NCBI GenBank assembly: GCA_023228285.1
Contig: JALOBM010000004.1
Coordinates: forward strand, 16,242-80,241
Reading direction: 5' to 3'
Origin: Candidatus Cloacimonadota bacterium
GTDB taxonomy: Bacteria; Cloacimonadota; Cloacimonadia; Cloacimonadales; Cloacimonadaceae
Length of the DNA: 64,000 bases
This document shows, piece after piece, positions 1-9,484 of this stretch. Positions within the stretch are counted from its first letter, which is position 1; each line of letters starts with the position of its first letter. The notes beneath the pieces were generated by a model that was not told where the DNA came from, searched no databases, and was given only the letters and a program-made list of their open reading frames with translations. Both the position numbers and the translations under genes were made by a program.

Positions 1-1512
1 ATCAAATCCCGCTTGGGCTTCCTGATGGCTGTGGGGCTGCATTATCTCTGCCTGGACCGGCGTTCCCCCACTTTGTCCGGGGGAGAGTCTCAGCGCATCA
101 GATTGGCCAGCCAAATCGGATCTCAACTGGTGGGAGTGATGTATATTCTGGACGAACCCTCCATTGGCCTACATCAGCGCGATAATGCGAAATTGGTATC
201 TATGCTCTTGCAACTGCGAGACTTGGGAAATTCGGTGATAGTGGTGGAACACGATGAAGATACTATGCGCAGTGCGGATATGATCGTGGATTTTGGCCCC
301 CGTGCGGGTGTTTATGGCGGGCAGATCATAGCCCGCGGCAAACTGGATGATATCAAGAACAATCCGGAATCGCTTACAGGTGCGTATCTATCTGGAAGGA
401 TGAGCATTCCCATACCCCAAAAACGGCTGAAACCGGATGATCAGAAACTAAGTATCCTAGGGGCTCAACACAATAACCTCAAAGCGATAGACGCGCATAT
501 TCCCTTGGGAATGTTTGTATGTATCACTGGAGTGTCCGGTAGCGGCAAGAGTTCTCTGATCAATCAAACTCTTTCACCTTATCTGAACAACCACTTCTTT
601 CGCTCCAATCATAAAGTCGGCAAGTTCAAAGAGATCAAGGGATTGGAACTAATAGACAAGGTTATCAATATCGATCAACAGCCCATTGGCCGCACACCAA
701 GAAGCAATCCTTGCACCTATATCAAGTTGTTTGATCCTATCCGCAATCTCTTTGCGGAGCTGCCTGCTTCCAAGATGCGGGGATATAAATCGGGACGTTT
801 TTCCTTCAATGTGAAGGGTGGTCGCTGTGAAGCCTGTGAAGGAGCCGGAGTACGCCAAATAGAAATGCATTTCATGGCCGATATTTATGTAACATGTGAG
901 GTTTGTAAGGGTAAAAGATATAATAACGAGACTTTAAATGTACGCTACAAAGGGAAAAACATAGCTGAAGTCCTAGATATGGATGTTCAGGAAGCAGTGG
1001 AGTTCTTTGATTCCATACCTTCAATCAGTAAAAAACTGAAGACATTGCATGAAGTTGGCCTGGACTACATCAAACTGGGGCAACCTTCCACTACCCTTTC
1101 TGGGGGAGAAGCCCAACGCATCAAGCTATCCAAAGAGCTTAGCCGTCCCTCTACAGGGAAGACTATGTATCTTCTGGATGAGCCCACTACCGGACTACAC
1201 TTCGACGATATCAACAAACTGCTGAAAGTGCTGAAGAAGCTGGTTGCGATGGGGAATACTGTGGTAGTGATCGAACATAATCTGGATGTGATAAAATCTG
1301 CCGATTGGATCATCGACCTGGGTCCTGAAGGCGGGGAGGATGGAGGCAGGATACTGGCAGAAGGAAGTCCGGAAGATATCATGCAGATTAAGGACAGCGC
1401 CACAGGGCAATTTCTGAAGGTTCATTATGAGCGTGAAATGGCTGCCTTGGGCGAGCCGATAGCTGCAGAGGAAAAACCTCCGAAAAAGAAGAGTGCAATA
1501 AAGAAGGTCTAA
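1..1512 (+). CDS. uvrA: UvrABC excinuclease subunit A, C-terminal part (5' end outside window)
   Basis: UvrA is the damage-recognition ATPase of nucleotide excision repair; it dimerises, loads UvrB on lesions and acts in the cytoplasm. The reading frame is open from base 1, so this is about the last 500 of the usual 940 or so residues. It begins inside the first ATPase (LSGGE signature, then [12 protein letters not shown]alker B region). The second ATPase has a Walker A motif (GVSGSGKSS, bases 529-555), a zinc finger with CxxC pairs at about 826-837 and 895-906, then its own [11 protein letters not shown] signature and LDEPTTGLH Walker B. It ends in a Lys-rich tail. The GH13 gene follows after 3 bases in the same direction, so the two are probably co-transcribed. 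Identification is very secure; only the missing 5' end is unknown. Confidence 0.97.
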   Translation: MKSRLGFLMAVGLHYLCLDRRSPTLSGGESQRIRLASQIGSQLVGVMYILDEPSIGLHQRDNAKLVSMLLQLRDLGNSVIVVEHDEDTMRSADMIVDFGPRAGVYGGQIIARGKLDDIKNNPESLTGAYLSGRMSIPIPQKRLKPDDQKLSILGAQHNNLKAIDAHIPLGMFVCITGVSGSGKSSLINQTLSPYLNNHFFRSNHKVGKFKEIKGLELIDKVINIDQQPIGRTPRSNPCTYIKLFDPIRNLFAELPASKMRGYKSGRFSFNVKGGRCEACEGAGVRQIEMHFMADIYVTCEVCKGKRYNNETLNVRYKGKNIAEVLDMDVQEAVEFFDSIPSISKKLKTLHEVGLDYIKLGQPSTTLSGGEAQRIKLSKELSRPSTGKTMYLLDEPTTGLHFDDINKLLKVLKKLVAMGNTVVVIEHNLDVIKSADWIIDLGPEGGEDGGRILAEGSPEDIMQIKDSATGQFLKVHYEREMAALGEPIAAEEKPPKKKSAIKKV

Positions 1513-1515
1513 GCG

Positions 1516-3684
1516 ATGCACGTGAGATTCAGCTATCAGGCATTGACCGCGGGCAGATACGAAGTCGGCATTGCAGGAGACTTCACTCACTGGAAAATAC
1601 TATCTCTGCAAGACTTTGGCGGACTGTACCTGATTGATTTTGACCTGAAACCAGGGCGCTATCGCTATAAATACATCATAGACGGGGTCTGGAAGACGGA
1701 TCCTGCGAACAAGCTGCTGGAAGCAGATCCTTTCGGTGGTTTCAATTCTATCGTTGTGGTGGAAGAGGAAAAATCAGCACAAAACTGGGAAGAGGCTTTG
1801 GAAGCGGCTTCCGGGCAGGATGCTCGTTCGTTTATCAATTGTTATCGTCCGGCTCCGGATGCATTGGAACTGCGTTTCAGTTGGTATGCTGGCCTGGCAG
1901 ATGAGATTTCGCTGATATTTTCGGATCAGGAACTGAACTTGTATCCACTTGGCCGAAGCAGCGGTTTGATGATCTGGCACCGGCAGATTCCAATTGAGCG
2001 CCCACGACGTTTCCATGTCCACATCAAGCATGGGAAGAATGCTGTCTATTTAGGTTTGGAAGGCTTTGTTCAACACAAAGAAGAGGTGTCTCCGCTAATG
2101 GTGGATCCCTCATCCTGGCCTGTGTTCGAAATCCCGGAGTGGCTGAAATCTTCCATCGCTTATCAGATCTTTCCGGATCGCTTTTGCAACGGTGATCCAA
2201 AGAATGATCCGGACTTCAGCGAGAGCTATTATCAGAGTAACAAGATCAAACCCAAAGCGGGGGAGTTGCTTGGTCCCCATTGTGAATATTTTCATCTGGT
2301 GAAAGACTGGCGGGATATCAGCGGGTTGAAACAAAGCCCCTGGCAGGAAGAAGGTATTCCGGATTGGCATTCATTCTATGGCGGAGACATTGCAGGAGTA
2401 ATCCAACATCTTGATTATCTGGAAGATACCGGTATAAACCTAATCTACTTTAATCCTTTATGGGAGGCAAAGTCCAATCATAAATATGATGCAGCCCATT
2501 TTAAGAAGCTGGATCCACATTTTGGAAGCGTATCGGAACTTCAGAAGTTGGTGGTACTTGCGCATGATAAAGGTATCAGAATCATTCTGGATGTAGCATT
2601 CAATCATAGCGGTGAAGCTTTCTGGGCGTTCAGAGATACGGTTGAAAAGGGTCCGGATTCCCCCTATTGGCATTGGTACGATTGGTACAAGTGGCCTTTA
2701 CCGGAGCCATTGCCCCCGGATTTTAAACCACGGGATTACTATCAATGCTGGTGGGGTATCAAGGATATGCCGGATCTGAACTATGACTTCTTGCGGCAAC
2801 ATCCCTTTGAAAACTACATCCGTGATATCAATAATGCAGAGGTCAATTGGGATCTGGTGAATCACATCCTGGATGCAGCATCGTGGTGGATATCCGAGAT
2901 TGGGATGGATGGCTTTCGATTGGATGTACCGGATGAGGTACCCTGGTGGTTTTGGCAACTGTTTCGGGAGCGCATGAAAGCTTTGAAACCTGATGCCTGG
3001 CTGGTAGGTGAGATATGGAGCAATGCCCAGGCCTGGATTAGCGAAAAGTACTTTGATTCCGTGATGAATTATGCCTATTTTAAGAATCCGGTTTTGGAAT
3101 TCTTTGTGCAAAAGCTGTGTAGCGCCAAGGAGTTTAAACTAAAGATAGAAGAGGGATTGGCGGCTTATCCGGCACATGCAAACCGTGTGATGATGAACCT
3201 GGTGGGCTCGCATGACACGCTGCGCATACGGCGTTTGGCTGAAGATGACATCCACAGAATCAAACAAGCGATATTCTTTCAGATGACCTTTGTGGGCATT
3301 CCTCACATCTATTACGGTGATGAAATCTATATGGATGGAGGCAAGGATCCAGACAATCGCCGTCCCTTTAACTGGGACTGGGAAGCCGATCCCAAGGCGG
3401 TGGAACTACGTAGTTTTTATCAGGAAATGATCCGCTTCAGAAGAGCACACAGATTGCTGTATGAGGGTGAATTCGAGTTTATAAGAAGCTGTCCTAGCAT
3501 GATATCATATCGTCGCTATAATGCGAGGGAATGCCTGTATTGTGCCATCAATCTGGCAAATCAGGATAAAATGATGCCTGGAACGGGAGAGATATTGTTC
3601 GGTACCAATGCTCCGCGTAGATCTGCAGAAGGGATCATCTTGCCTCCGGGAGCTATGTGTATTCTAGGGTCATTTCAAGCATGA
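1516..3684 (+). CDS. GH13 (alpha-amylase family) glycosidase with N-terminal glycogen-binding-like domain
   Basis: Predicted cytoplasmic alpha-glucan hydrolase of the neopullulanase/cyclomaltodextrinase type. Residues 1-85 resemble a CBM48/AMPK-type starch-binding fold (GDFTHW, then GRYRYKYIIDG). A second beta-rich region is followed by the catalytic barrel, which starts at about residue 213 with AYQIFPDRF. All four GH13 conserved regions are present: DVAFNH (359-364), GFRLDVPDE with nucleophile D470, GEIW with acid/base E499, and SHD with D567. There is no signal peptide. The ATG lies 3 bases after the uvrA stop. The exact substrate (maltodextrin, pullulan or cyclodextrin) cannot be read from sequence; the catalytic class is secure. 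It has no other sugar-metabolism neighbour on its strand, though a phosphofructokinase gene converges on it. Confidence 0.9.
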   Translation: MHVRFSYQALTAGRYEVGIAGDFTHWKILSLQDFGGLYLIDFDLKPGRYRYKYIIDGVWKTDPANKLLEADPFGGFNSIVVVEEEKSAQNWEEALEAASGQDARSFINCYRPAPDALELRFSWYAGLADEISLIFSDQELNLYPLGRSSGLMIWHRQIPIERPRRFHVHIKHGKNAVYLGLEGFVQHKEEVSPLMVDPSSWPVFEIPEWLKSSIAYQIFPDRFCNGDPKNDPDFSESYYQSNKIKPKAGELLGPHCEYFHLVKDWRDISGLKQSPWQEEGIPDWHSFYGGDIAGVIQHLDYLEDTGINLIYFNPLWEAKSNHKYDAAHFKKLDPHFGSVSELQKLVVLAHDKGIRIILDVAFNHSGEAFWAFRDTVEKGPDSPYWHWYDWYKWPLPEPLPPDFKPRDYYQCWWGIKDMPDLNYDFLRQHPFENYIRDINNAEVNWDLVNHILDAASWWISEIGMDGFRLDVPDEVPWWFWQLFRERMKALKPDAWLVGEIWSNAQAWISEKYFDSVMNYAYFKNPVLEFFVQKLCSAKEFKLKIEEGLAAYPAHANRVMMNLVGSHDTLRIRRLAEDDIHRIKQAIFFQMTFVGIPHIYYGDEIYMDGGKDPDNRRPFNWDWEADPKAVELRSFYQEMIRFRRAHRLLYEGEFEFIRSCPSMISYRRYNARECLYCAINLANQDKMMPGTGEILFGTNAPRRSAEGIILPPGAMCILGSFQA

Positions 3685-3770
3685 AGTGGCAATCTCTGTA
3701 TTCCCACAGCAACCGGAGGGAGCTTTTTAAACCATTCTCCTCTTCCCCTTTGTTCGATCCAGTGTTGAAG

Positions 3771-3826
3771 CTGATATCAAGGTGTTATCATCCTGTGCTC
3801 ACTCGATGATAACCCGATAATATCAG
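3771..3826 (+). repeat. 56-bp dispersed palindromic repeat, copy A
   Basis: Imperfect palindrome with outer arms CTGATAT (3771-3777) and ATATCAG (3820-3826), and inner arms GTTATCATC (3784-3792) and GATGATAAC (3805-3813), around the core CTGTGCTCACTC. Close copies lie at 18899-18954 (+) and 44800-44855 (-). This copy is 87 bases downstream of the GH13 stop, between two convergent genes. It has no trailing T-run, so it is not a classical intrinsic terminator. Confidence 0.85.
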
Positions 3827-3863
3827 GTTCAAGTATCGATAATCCAGAGGAGGAATAAAGATT

Positions 3864-3935
3864 TTGAACCGTTTGGTAGATTATCTGCAAAACTGGAGTT
3901 TTGCAGCCCAGTTGCTAAACGACATTCGTATCTAG
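3864..3935 (+). CDS. possible 23-residue microprotein
   Basis: A GGAGG at 3849-3853 precedes a TTG (3864) that opens a 23-codon frame ending in TAG (3933-3935). The product would be small with a hydrophobic/acidic mix and no recognised motif. The frame is crossed by the perfect palindrome at 3885-3906. It may equally be a chance frame or a remnant of a larger gene. Only the ribosome-binding site supports it. Confidence 0.15.
   Translation: MNRLVDYLQNWSFAAQLLNDIRI
3885..3906. other. perfect 10-bp inverted repeat with 2-base centre
   Basis: CTGCAAAACT (3885-3894), GG, AGTTTTGCAG (3897-3906). It lies in the 342-base gap between the convergent GH13 and phosphofructokinase genes. There is no following T-run, so it could be an operator-like site or a factor-dependent termination hairpin. 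A second, weaker hairpin (AAGCCG 3984-3989 with CGGCTT 4003-4008) sits just before the phosphofructokinase stop. Apart from copy A of the 56-bp repeat and the 23-codon frame, nothing else is visible in this gap. Confidence 0.6.
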
Positions 3936-4026
3936 ACGAGTCACGAGCTGAAATCCTACCACAGGAGAAGTCTTTGCACAGATAAGCCGGCTCTTTCAAA
4001 AACGGCTTTATGCTAACATGCAGTGA

Positions 4027-5250
4027 TCAGGAATCAGTGTGGAGCACCTTGCTCACTCTGGGAGCACGGAGTCTGTGGCTGACGGGATAACCGGATCCTA
4101 AAAGCGGGCGCAGATAATAGCGGAAGTCGTCGGTAACATTGTTGCCCTCTGTATTAATAAAGTTATCCGGCATGTGGCGTGTCTTTCTAGCTACATCAGA
4201 GAGTTTTTCCAATTGATAGTTCACTGAATAGTAACCGGTTCGCTGGATTGATATGGAGCCATCCAGATTGTACCATAGAGCGTAGTGTGCAGCTCTTTCG
4301 CCTACCTCGCGGGCCTCGCGTTGATCCACATCCGAGACACAACCCAAAAACGAGCGTTGCAGATAGCCGAATGTATCGCTGCGAACGCGTTTGATCTTCA
4401 AGTTATCTCGTACAAGATCACAGAGCAGATCGCCCAACATTCCCGTTCCGGAAAGCTGTACATTACCATGAGCGTCGTGCTCCACATTCTTTGTAAGCTT
4501 TGCGATCATGGGGTTGCTGTCTGCATCGACAATACCCTCTGATACCGCTACTATACAACGGCCATTTTTCTCGTAAGCATCTTTCACGTCCTTCAGGAAT
4601 TTCTCTTTACTGAAGGGGCGTTCCGGCACGTAGATCAGATGCGGACCGTCATCTGGATACTTTTGCCCCAAAGCAGAAGCAGCCGTTAGGAAGCCTGCAT
4701 GCCGTCCCATCACTACTCCGATATACACACCGGGTAAGGCACGATTGTCCAGATTCACTCCGGAGAAAGCTGAGGCGACAAATCTGGCGGCAGAGCCATA
4801 TCCAGGAGTGTGATCACTGAGGACAAGGTCGTTATCGATGGTTTTGGGAATGTGAATAGCCCGGAATTCATATTCGGCAAGCTGTGCCTGCTCATTCACG
4901 ATGCGCACTGTATCAGAAGAGTCATTTCCGCCGATATAGAAGAAATATCGGACGTCGTGTGCTTTGAGTACCTTAAAAATCTCTTTGCAATAAGCTTCGT
5001 CCGGTTTATCGCGCGTGGAAAGCAACGCGCTGGAAGGAGTGTTTGCCACCTGTTCCAGATTGTGAGTAGTCTCCTGAGTAAGATCTATAAACTCTTCGTT
5101 AACAATGCCATGCACCCCATATAAAGCGCCATATACTCTGGTGACCTGGGGAAACTTGCGGGATTCCAAGGCTGCTCCCACCATGGATTGATTGATCACC
5201 GCAGTGGGACCACCTCCCTGGGCTATGACCACTTTTCCTTCGAGCTTCAT
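4027..5250 (-). CDS. pfp: 6-phosphofructokinase, pyrophosphate-dependent type
   Basis: Interconverts fructose-6-phosphate and fructose-1,6-bisphosphate in glycolysis. The family fold is clear from GGGPTAVIN (12-20), GGNDS (107-111), PKTIDND (135-141, with catalytic base D139) and GRHAGFLTAAS. In ATP enzymes the corresponding motifs read GGDGS and PGTIDND. The Asp at 110 and Lys at 136 seen here are the residues known to favour pyrophosphate over ATP, so a reversible PPi-linked enzyme is inferred. The start ATG at 5250 follows a GGAGG on the minus strand with good spacing. It is transcribed divergently from dnaX across a 127-base gap. At 407 residues it is typical of the longer PPi-type group. 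Confidence 0.9.
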   Translation of the reverse strand: MKLEGKVVIAQGGGPTAVINQSMVGAALESRKFPQVTRVYGALYGVHGIVNEEFIDLTQETTHNLEQVANTPSSALLSTRDKPDEAYCKEIFKVLKAHDVRYFFYIGGNDSSDTVRIVNEQAQLAEYEFRAIHIPKTIDNDLVLSDHTPGYGSAARFVASAFSGVNLDNRALPGVYIGVVMGRHAGFLTAASALGQKYPDDGPHLIYVPERPFSKEKFLKDVKDAYEKNGRCIVAVSEGIVDADSNPMIAKLTKNVEHDAHGNVQLSGTGMLGDLLCDLVRDNLKIKRVRSDTFGYLQRSFLGCVSDVDQREAREVGERAAHYALWYNLDGSISIQRTGYYSVNYQLEKLSDVARKTRHMPDNFINTEGNNVTDDFRYYLRPLLGSGYPVSHRLRAPRVSKVLHTDS

Positions 5251-5377
5251 CGATATCCTCCTTTGGGAATCTGCAACTTATTTCGATAATTCAAGCTTTA
5301 GAGACCCTCAGTATTTTGTCCAGCAGAAAATGCTTGCCTAAATCCGCTGTGATAAAAGAATGGAACGTGGAGGTAGT

Positions 5378-7003
5378 ATGAGCTACATTGTACTTGCGCG
5401 CAAATACCGCCCGCAAAGCTTCTCTGAAGTATATGCACAGGATCATGTTACCAAGATCCTACAAAGCGCAATAGCGTCCGGACGTATTGCCCACGCTTAT
5501 CTGTTTACTGGTCCACGCGGTGTGGGGAAGACCTCCCTGGCACGAATAATGGCCAAAAGTCTGAATTGCACTGAAGGCCCCACCACTCAACCCTGCAATA
5601 TATGTACAAATTGCACAGAGATCACTGCTGGAGTGTCTCCGGATGTAATAGAGATAGATGGTGCCAGCAATACCGGTGTGGACGACATCCGGGAGCTGCA
5701 AAAAGAGCTGCTGTATGCTGCCAGCGGTTCGAAGTACAAGATCTACATCATCGATGAAGTACACATGCTCTCCAAAAACGCTTTCAATGCCCTGCTCAAG
5801 ACTCTGGAAGAACCTCCGGAAAACGTTATCTTTATCTTTGCCACTACCGAACCACATAAGGTGTTGCCTACTATTATCTCTCGCTGCCAGCGCTACGATT
5901 TTAAGCGTATTCCCATCGAAGCCATTGTTGCTCGCTTGAAAGAACTGGCTGAAAAGGAAGAGATTAAAGTAGATGAAGAATCCCTATACCTAATAGCCCG
6001 TAAAGCAGACGGTGGGATGCGGGATGCTCTTTCTCTGATGGATCAGACCATTAGCTACTGTGCCAGCGACATTCAGATTGCTCAAGTGCGGCAGATCTTC
6101 GGTATCATCCCAAATCAACTCTACTACGATTTTATGTGCCGCATCAAAGAGCACGACGCCCAAAAACTGATCGTAAGCCTTCACCAGATATTTGAAGAAG
6201 GTACAGACTTGCAGGAGTTCATCGCCAATATGATGGAATTCCTGCGCCTGGTTCTCTTATGCAAGTTAGGTATCCGGATTAACGACGTTAGCGCCGAAGA
6301 ATTACCTCTATTTACAGAGGTCGCAAATATGTTCAGTCAAAACGACCTGATGTACATCATGAGTCAATTGGTGCAGACCCGTAACGATATCCGGCAAAGC
6401 AACAATCCCTATCTCCTGATCGAAGCCACTATGATCAAGCTTTCTCGGTTGGATGAGATTGATGATATCAGCAGCCTGATCAACTACCTCAGACAGAGTG
6501 GCCCAGATTCCCACACCATTACTGCTCCTGCAGAGTTATATCCGACCAGGGAACAACCGGCCAGAAAGGAGATACCGGCGAAACAGTCTGCTGAAAGCAC
6601 TGAACCAAGAGAACGCGTGGAGCAGAGCAAGGAGTTACCACGTCCCGAAGCCTCTATCGAAGGGCTAAAGGCAAATTGGACAGATTTGACTTCGAGGATT
6701 CGTAAAAGCAGCCAGTTGGCAGGCTTGGCCTTCAAGTCTTCTGAAATACTCAACATGACCGATACTGTGATTACACTGAAATTGGATACTGCTACCAATT
6801 TCAACGCGCTCAAAGCTCATCTGGAAAGGATAGAGAATATCATCAGCGATGTATTTGGTAAAGCCCTGAGAGTAAATCTGAAGCTGGAAGAAAAAGACTC
6901 CCCGAGCAAAGTGGAGATCAAGCGGAAAAGCATTGAAGATATCGCAGCTGAGAATCCAGAACTGAAGAGCTTTATTGAACAAACAGAAGCGAGGTTGGTC
7001 TGA
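5378..7003 (+). CDS. dnaX: DNA polymerase III clamp-loader subunit gamma/tau
   Basis: ATPase of the clamp loader, which places the beta sliding clamp on primed DNA and, through its C-terminus, links the polymerase to the helicase. Visible: the ARKYRPQSF start region, Walker A GPRGVGKTSLA, a four-Cys zinc module (C-x8-CxxCxxC), Walker B IIDEVHMLS, and the SRCQRYDF arginine-finger segment. A low-complexity linker and a tau-like C-terminal domain follow. I chose the ATG at 5378 rather than 5360, because GGAGG at 5369-5373 serves it and the family starts with MSYxVLARKYRP. At 541 residues it is short for tau but longer than gamma. The next gene begins at or just after its stop. No A-rich frameshift site was obvious. 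Confidence 0.95.
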   Translation: MSYIVLARKYRPQSFSEVYAQDHVTKILQSAIASGRIAHAYLFTGPRGVGKTSLARIMAKSLNCTEGPTTQPCNICTNCTEITAGVSPDVIEIDGASNTGVDDIRELQKELLYAASGSKYKIYIIDEVHMLSKNAFNALLKTLEEPPENVIFIFATTEPHKVLPTIISRCQRYDFKRIPIEAIVARLKELAEKEEIKVDEESLYLIARKADGGMRDALSLMDQTISYCASDIQIAQVRQIFGIIPNQLYYDFMCRIKEHDAQKLIVSLHQIFEEGTDLQEFIANMMEFLRLVLLCKLGIRINDVSAEELPLFTEVANMFSQNDLMYIMSQLVQTRNDIRQSNNPYLLIEATMIKLSRLDEIDDISSLINYLRQSGPDSHTITAPAELYPTREQPARKEIPAKQSAESTEPRERVEQSKELPRPEASIEGLKANWTDLTSRIRKSSQLAGLAFKSSEILNMTDTVITLKLDTATNFNALKAHLERIENIISDVFGKALRVNLKLEEKDSPSKVEIKRKSIEDIAAENPELKSFIEQTEARLV

Positions 7004-7026
7004 TCTTTACTATTTTATTTGCCATT

Positions 7027-8103
7027 GTGAGCGTTGTTTATCTGACAGTATTGCTGAGGGTACTACGCTCAATGAGGCGCAGTTTACCACCTAAAGCAGC
7101 ATTGAATCATGCACCTGAACCTATCAGTGTGGTTATCGCAGCCAAGAATGAGGCACAGTATCTGCCCCGCTTATTGACATCTCTGGCACAGCTGTTACCC
7201 ATTGATGCACCTTATGAGATCATCATCGTAAACGACCATTCCACAGATGACAGTATGGATATTTTAAAAAACTGGGATGGGCAGTTTAATATTCGGGTTC
7301 GGGACTATACAGAAGACACCGATGGGATAATCGGCAAGAAAGCTGCTCTGCAAATAGGAATCGACACTGCAAAATACGATATTCTGGCTTTCACAGACGC
7401 AGATTGCATCCTGCCCGAAACCTGGTTACAAGAGATCTCCCGACAGATGAGCCCGCAAACAGATTACATATTGGGATACAGCACCATTATTCCTGAAGTG
7501 GGAGAGAGCAATCTGAGCCTGGTCAATTTTGAACGCAGTATATACTATATTTTGGCAGGTGCGGGGATATATGAACGAAAACCTATCACAGCCATGGCCT
7601 GTAATCAAGTATATCGAAAAACTCTGTTTCATAAAGCTGGAGGATTCAATGGAATCGGCCACCTTATGAGTGGTGACGATGACCTGCTCTTGATGAAGAT
7701 GATGCCTTATGTACGAGAAGCATACTACAATCCTTCCCCAGCCATGCAGGTTGTGAGCGTGGAAGGTAAGAGCATCACCAAACTACACAACAAGAATATC
7801 CGCCGGGCTTCAAAGTTTCGCTACCATCCCAGATACTTGAAGCGCTTATCCGCTTTTATGTTTTGCTATTTTATTCTGTTTTACGCTGCTATCATTATGC
7901 TTGTTATTGGCAGAGGGAACCTCGCTCTTCTAGGGATTGTAGCCTTGAAATCAATTGTGGAACTGTGCATATCACAAAGCCATCTTGTTTTGGTTCGTAA
8001 AACCCATCTGGGGATACTCTATTTCACGCAAATCTTTGTATTTCCTCTGCAGTTTATCTATTATGGCATTCGCGGTAGCATAGGCAGTTATAAATGGAAG
8101 TAG
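7027..8103 (+). CDS. family 2 glycosyltransferase, membrane-bound
   Basis: GT-A fold transferase using a nucleotide-sugar donor. It shows VVIAAKNEAQYL near the N-terminus, a VNDHSTDDS nucleotide-binding segment, the metal-binding DxD as FTDADC, and a GDDDLLLMKM segment. Two or three hydrophobic helices close the C-terminus, so it should sit on the inner face of the cytoplasmic membrane and glycosylate a lipid or carotenoid-like acceptor. The acceptor is unknown. The given start is GTG 7027, which has no Shine-Dalgarno. A GAGG at 6991-6994 lies 5 bases before an in-frame CTG at 7000 that overlaps the dnaX stop; starting there would complete an N-terminal hydrophobic helix, so the real protein may be 9 residues longer. 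Confidence 0.85.
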   Translation: MSVVYLTVLLRVLRSMRRSLPPKAALNHAPEPISVVIAAKNEAQYLPRLLTSLAQLLPIDAPYEIIIVNDHSTDDSMDILKNWDGQFNIRVRDYTEDTDGIIGKKAALQIGIDTAKYDILAFTDADCILPETWLQEISRQMSPQTDYILGYSTIIPEVGESNLSLVNFERSIYYILAGAGIYERKPITAMACNQVYRKTLFHKAGGFNGIGHLMSGDDDLLLMKMMPYVREAYYNPSPAMQVVSVEGKSITKLHNKNIRRASKFRYHPRYLKRLSAFMFCYFILFYAAIIMLVIGRGNLALLGIVALKSIVELCISQSHLVLVRKTHLGILYFTQIFVFPLQFIYYGIRGSIGSYKWK

Positions 8104-8235
8104 TATAACTAAATGGGAGCCTGATCGATAGTGTATCATGAATGAGCCATCTTCATTAATGACCGATTTGATGAGCTCTATTACCAGGTTCTGAGATTCA
8201 CAAGAAAGCATTTGAACTTTAATCGTTGATTTTCA

Positions 8236-8270
8236 TTGACAAAAGCTCCATATCAGTTTTATGTGATAAT
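8236..8270 (+). promoter_or_regulatory. candidate promoter of panD-panC
   Basis: TTGACA (8236-8241) and an extended minus-10-like TGTGATAAT (8262-8270) lie just upstream of panD. Their spacing is wider than the usual 17 bases, so either element may act with a weaker partner. The position, 25 bases before the panD start and after a 190-base gap, supports a promoter here. Confidence 0.35.
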
Positions 8271-8294
8271 AAAGACCAAATAATGGAGTCCAAA

Positions 8295-8651
8295 ATGCTA
8301 AGGCAGATACTACTATCAAAGCTTCACCGGGCTACGGTGAAAGAGTGTGATATAAACTACAATGGCAGCATAAAAATCGACGAAGAGCTGCTTGAAGCCA
8401 GTGGTATGCACGAGTATGAACGTGTAGAAGTGTTCAATATAACCAATGGTAACCGTTTCAGCACCTACATCATCAAAGGTGAAAGAGGAAGTGGGATGAT
8501 CGGTATCAACGGCGCTGCAGCACGTCTGGCTCAAGTAGGTGACAGGATAATCGTGATTAATTACGGGATATTGAATGATGCTGAATTGCTGTCTCACAAA
8601 CCGCGTATCCTGATCCTGAACGAGAACAACAAAGTAGACTCTATTATCTAG
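8295..8651 (+). CDS. panD: aspartate 1-decarboxylase (pyruvoyl enzyme)
   Basis: Makes beta-alanine from L-aspartate for pantothenate and coenzyme A synthesis, in the cytoplasm. The 118-residue chain matches the family length. The self-processing site is exactly where expected: Gly24-Ser25 in YNGSI, where Ser25 becomes the pyruvoyl group of the alpha chain. An upstream ATG exists at 8283, but the one at 8295 is served by GGAG (8285-8288) and gives the canonical MLRQILLSKLHRATV start. panC follows after 2 bases, so the two last committed steps of pantothenate synthesis are coupled. A candidate promoter lies just upstream. Confidence 0.96.
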   Translation: MLRQILLSKLHRATVKECDINYNGSIKIDEELLEASGMHEYERVEVFNITNGNRFSTYIIKGERGSGMIGINGAAARLAQVGDRIIVINYGILNDAELLSHKPRILILNENNKVDSII

Positions 8652-8653
8652 CC

Positions 8654-9484
8654 ATGCAATTAATTACTTCTCTTGCTCTGATGTCGGCCCTTCGGCATGC
8701 ACCAGAAGCACGAGTGGGCTTCGTACCCACTATGGGCTACCTTCATGAAGGTCATCTGAGCTTGGTGGACGCATCCATCCAGAACTGCGATATCACAATC
8801 GTTTCTATCTTTGTGAATCCCACCCAATTTGGCCCCAATGAAGACCTGGCCAGTTATCCCCGGGATATTGACCGGGATCTGGCACTATTGAAGCAACATG
8901 GTGTGGATTACGTGTTTCTGCCTGATGCTGAAATGATGTATCCTCAGCCTTACCACACCTGGGTGGAAGTCAGTGAGCTGTCGGGCATCCTGTGTGGGGC
9001 AAGCCGTCCCGGTCATTTCCGAGGAGTATGCACTATTGTGCTGAAGCTGGTGAATCTGGTCAAACCGCATTATATGTATATGGGGGAGAAGGATTTTCAA
9101 CAGCTTACCATCCTAAACGTGATGCTAAAAGACCTGAATATGAACACGTGTATCGTGGGTTGTCCCATAGTGCGAGAAGCTGATGGCTTGGCAAAAAGCA
9201 GCCGTAATGTGTACCTTAGCAATGATGAACGCCAAATCGCATTATGTCTGTCCCAGGCTTTACTGAAATCAAAGAGCGCTGCTGTTGCTGGTTGCCGAAA
9301 AGCCTCAGAACTCATCGATATTGCTAGGGCAGATATCGTAGCGGCAGGCGCGAAAGTTGACTATGTGGAGATTGTCCATGCAGGAGATCTGAGTAAAGTG
9401 GACATCATCGATGAATACAGTCGCATGCTGATCGCTGCCTATGTGGGGAAAACACGGCTTATCGACAATATGATGTTGCTCTGA
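8654..9484 (+). CDS. panC: pantothenate synthetase
   Basis: Joins pantoate and beta-alanine with ATP to form pantothenate. This nucleotidyltransferase shows the hallmark VPTMGYLHEGHLSLV (HxGH) ATP-binding motif, the NPTQFGPNEDL pantoate-binding loop, MGEKDFQQ, and a SSRNVYLS segment matching the family KMSKS-like loop. At 276 residues it is the usual size. It starts 2 bases after the panD stop and is the last gene before a 128-base gap leading to tRNA-Leu. Together with panD and the downstream coaD (15.2 kb), the window carries three steps of coenzyme A synthesis. Confidence 0.97.
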   Translation: MQLITSLALMSALRHAPEARVGFVPTMGYLHEGHLSLVDASIQNCDITIVSIFVNPTQFGPNEDLASYPRDIDRDLALLKQHGVDYVFLPDAEMMYPQPYHTWVEVSELSGILCGASRPGHFRGVCTIVLKLVNLVKPHYMYMGEKDFQQLTILNVMLKDLNMNTCIVGCPIVREADGLAKSSRNVYLSNDERQIALCLSQALLKSKSAAVAGCRKASELIDIARADIVAAGAKVDYVEIVHAGDLSKVDIIDEYSRMLIAAYVGKTRLIDNMMLL

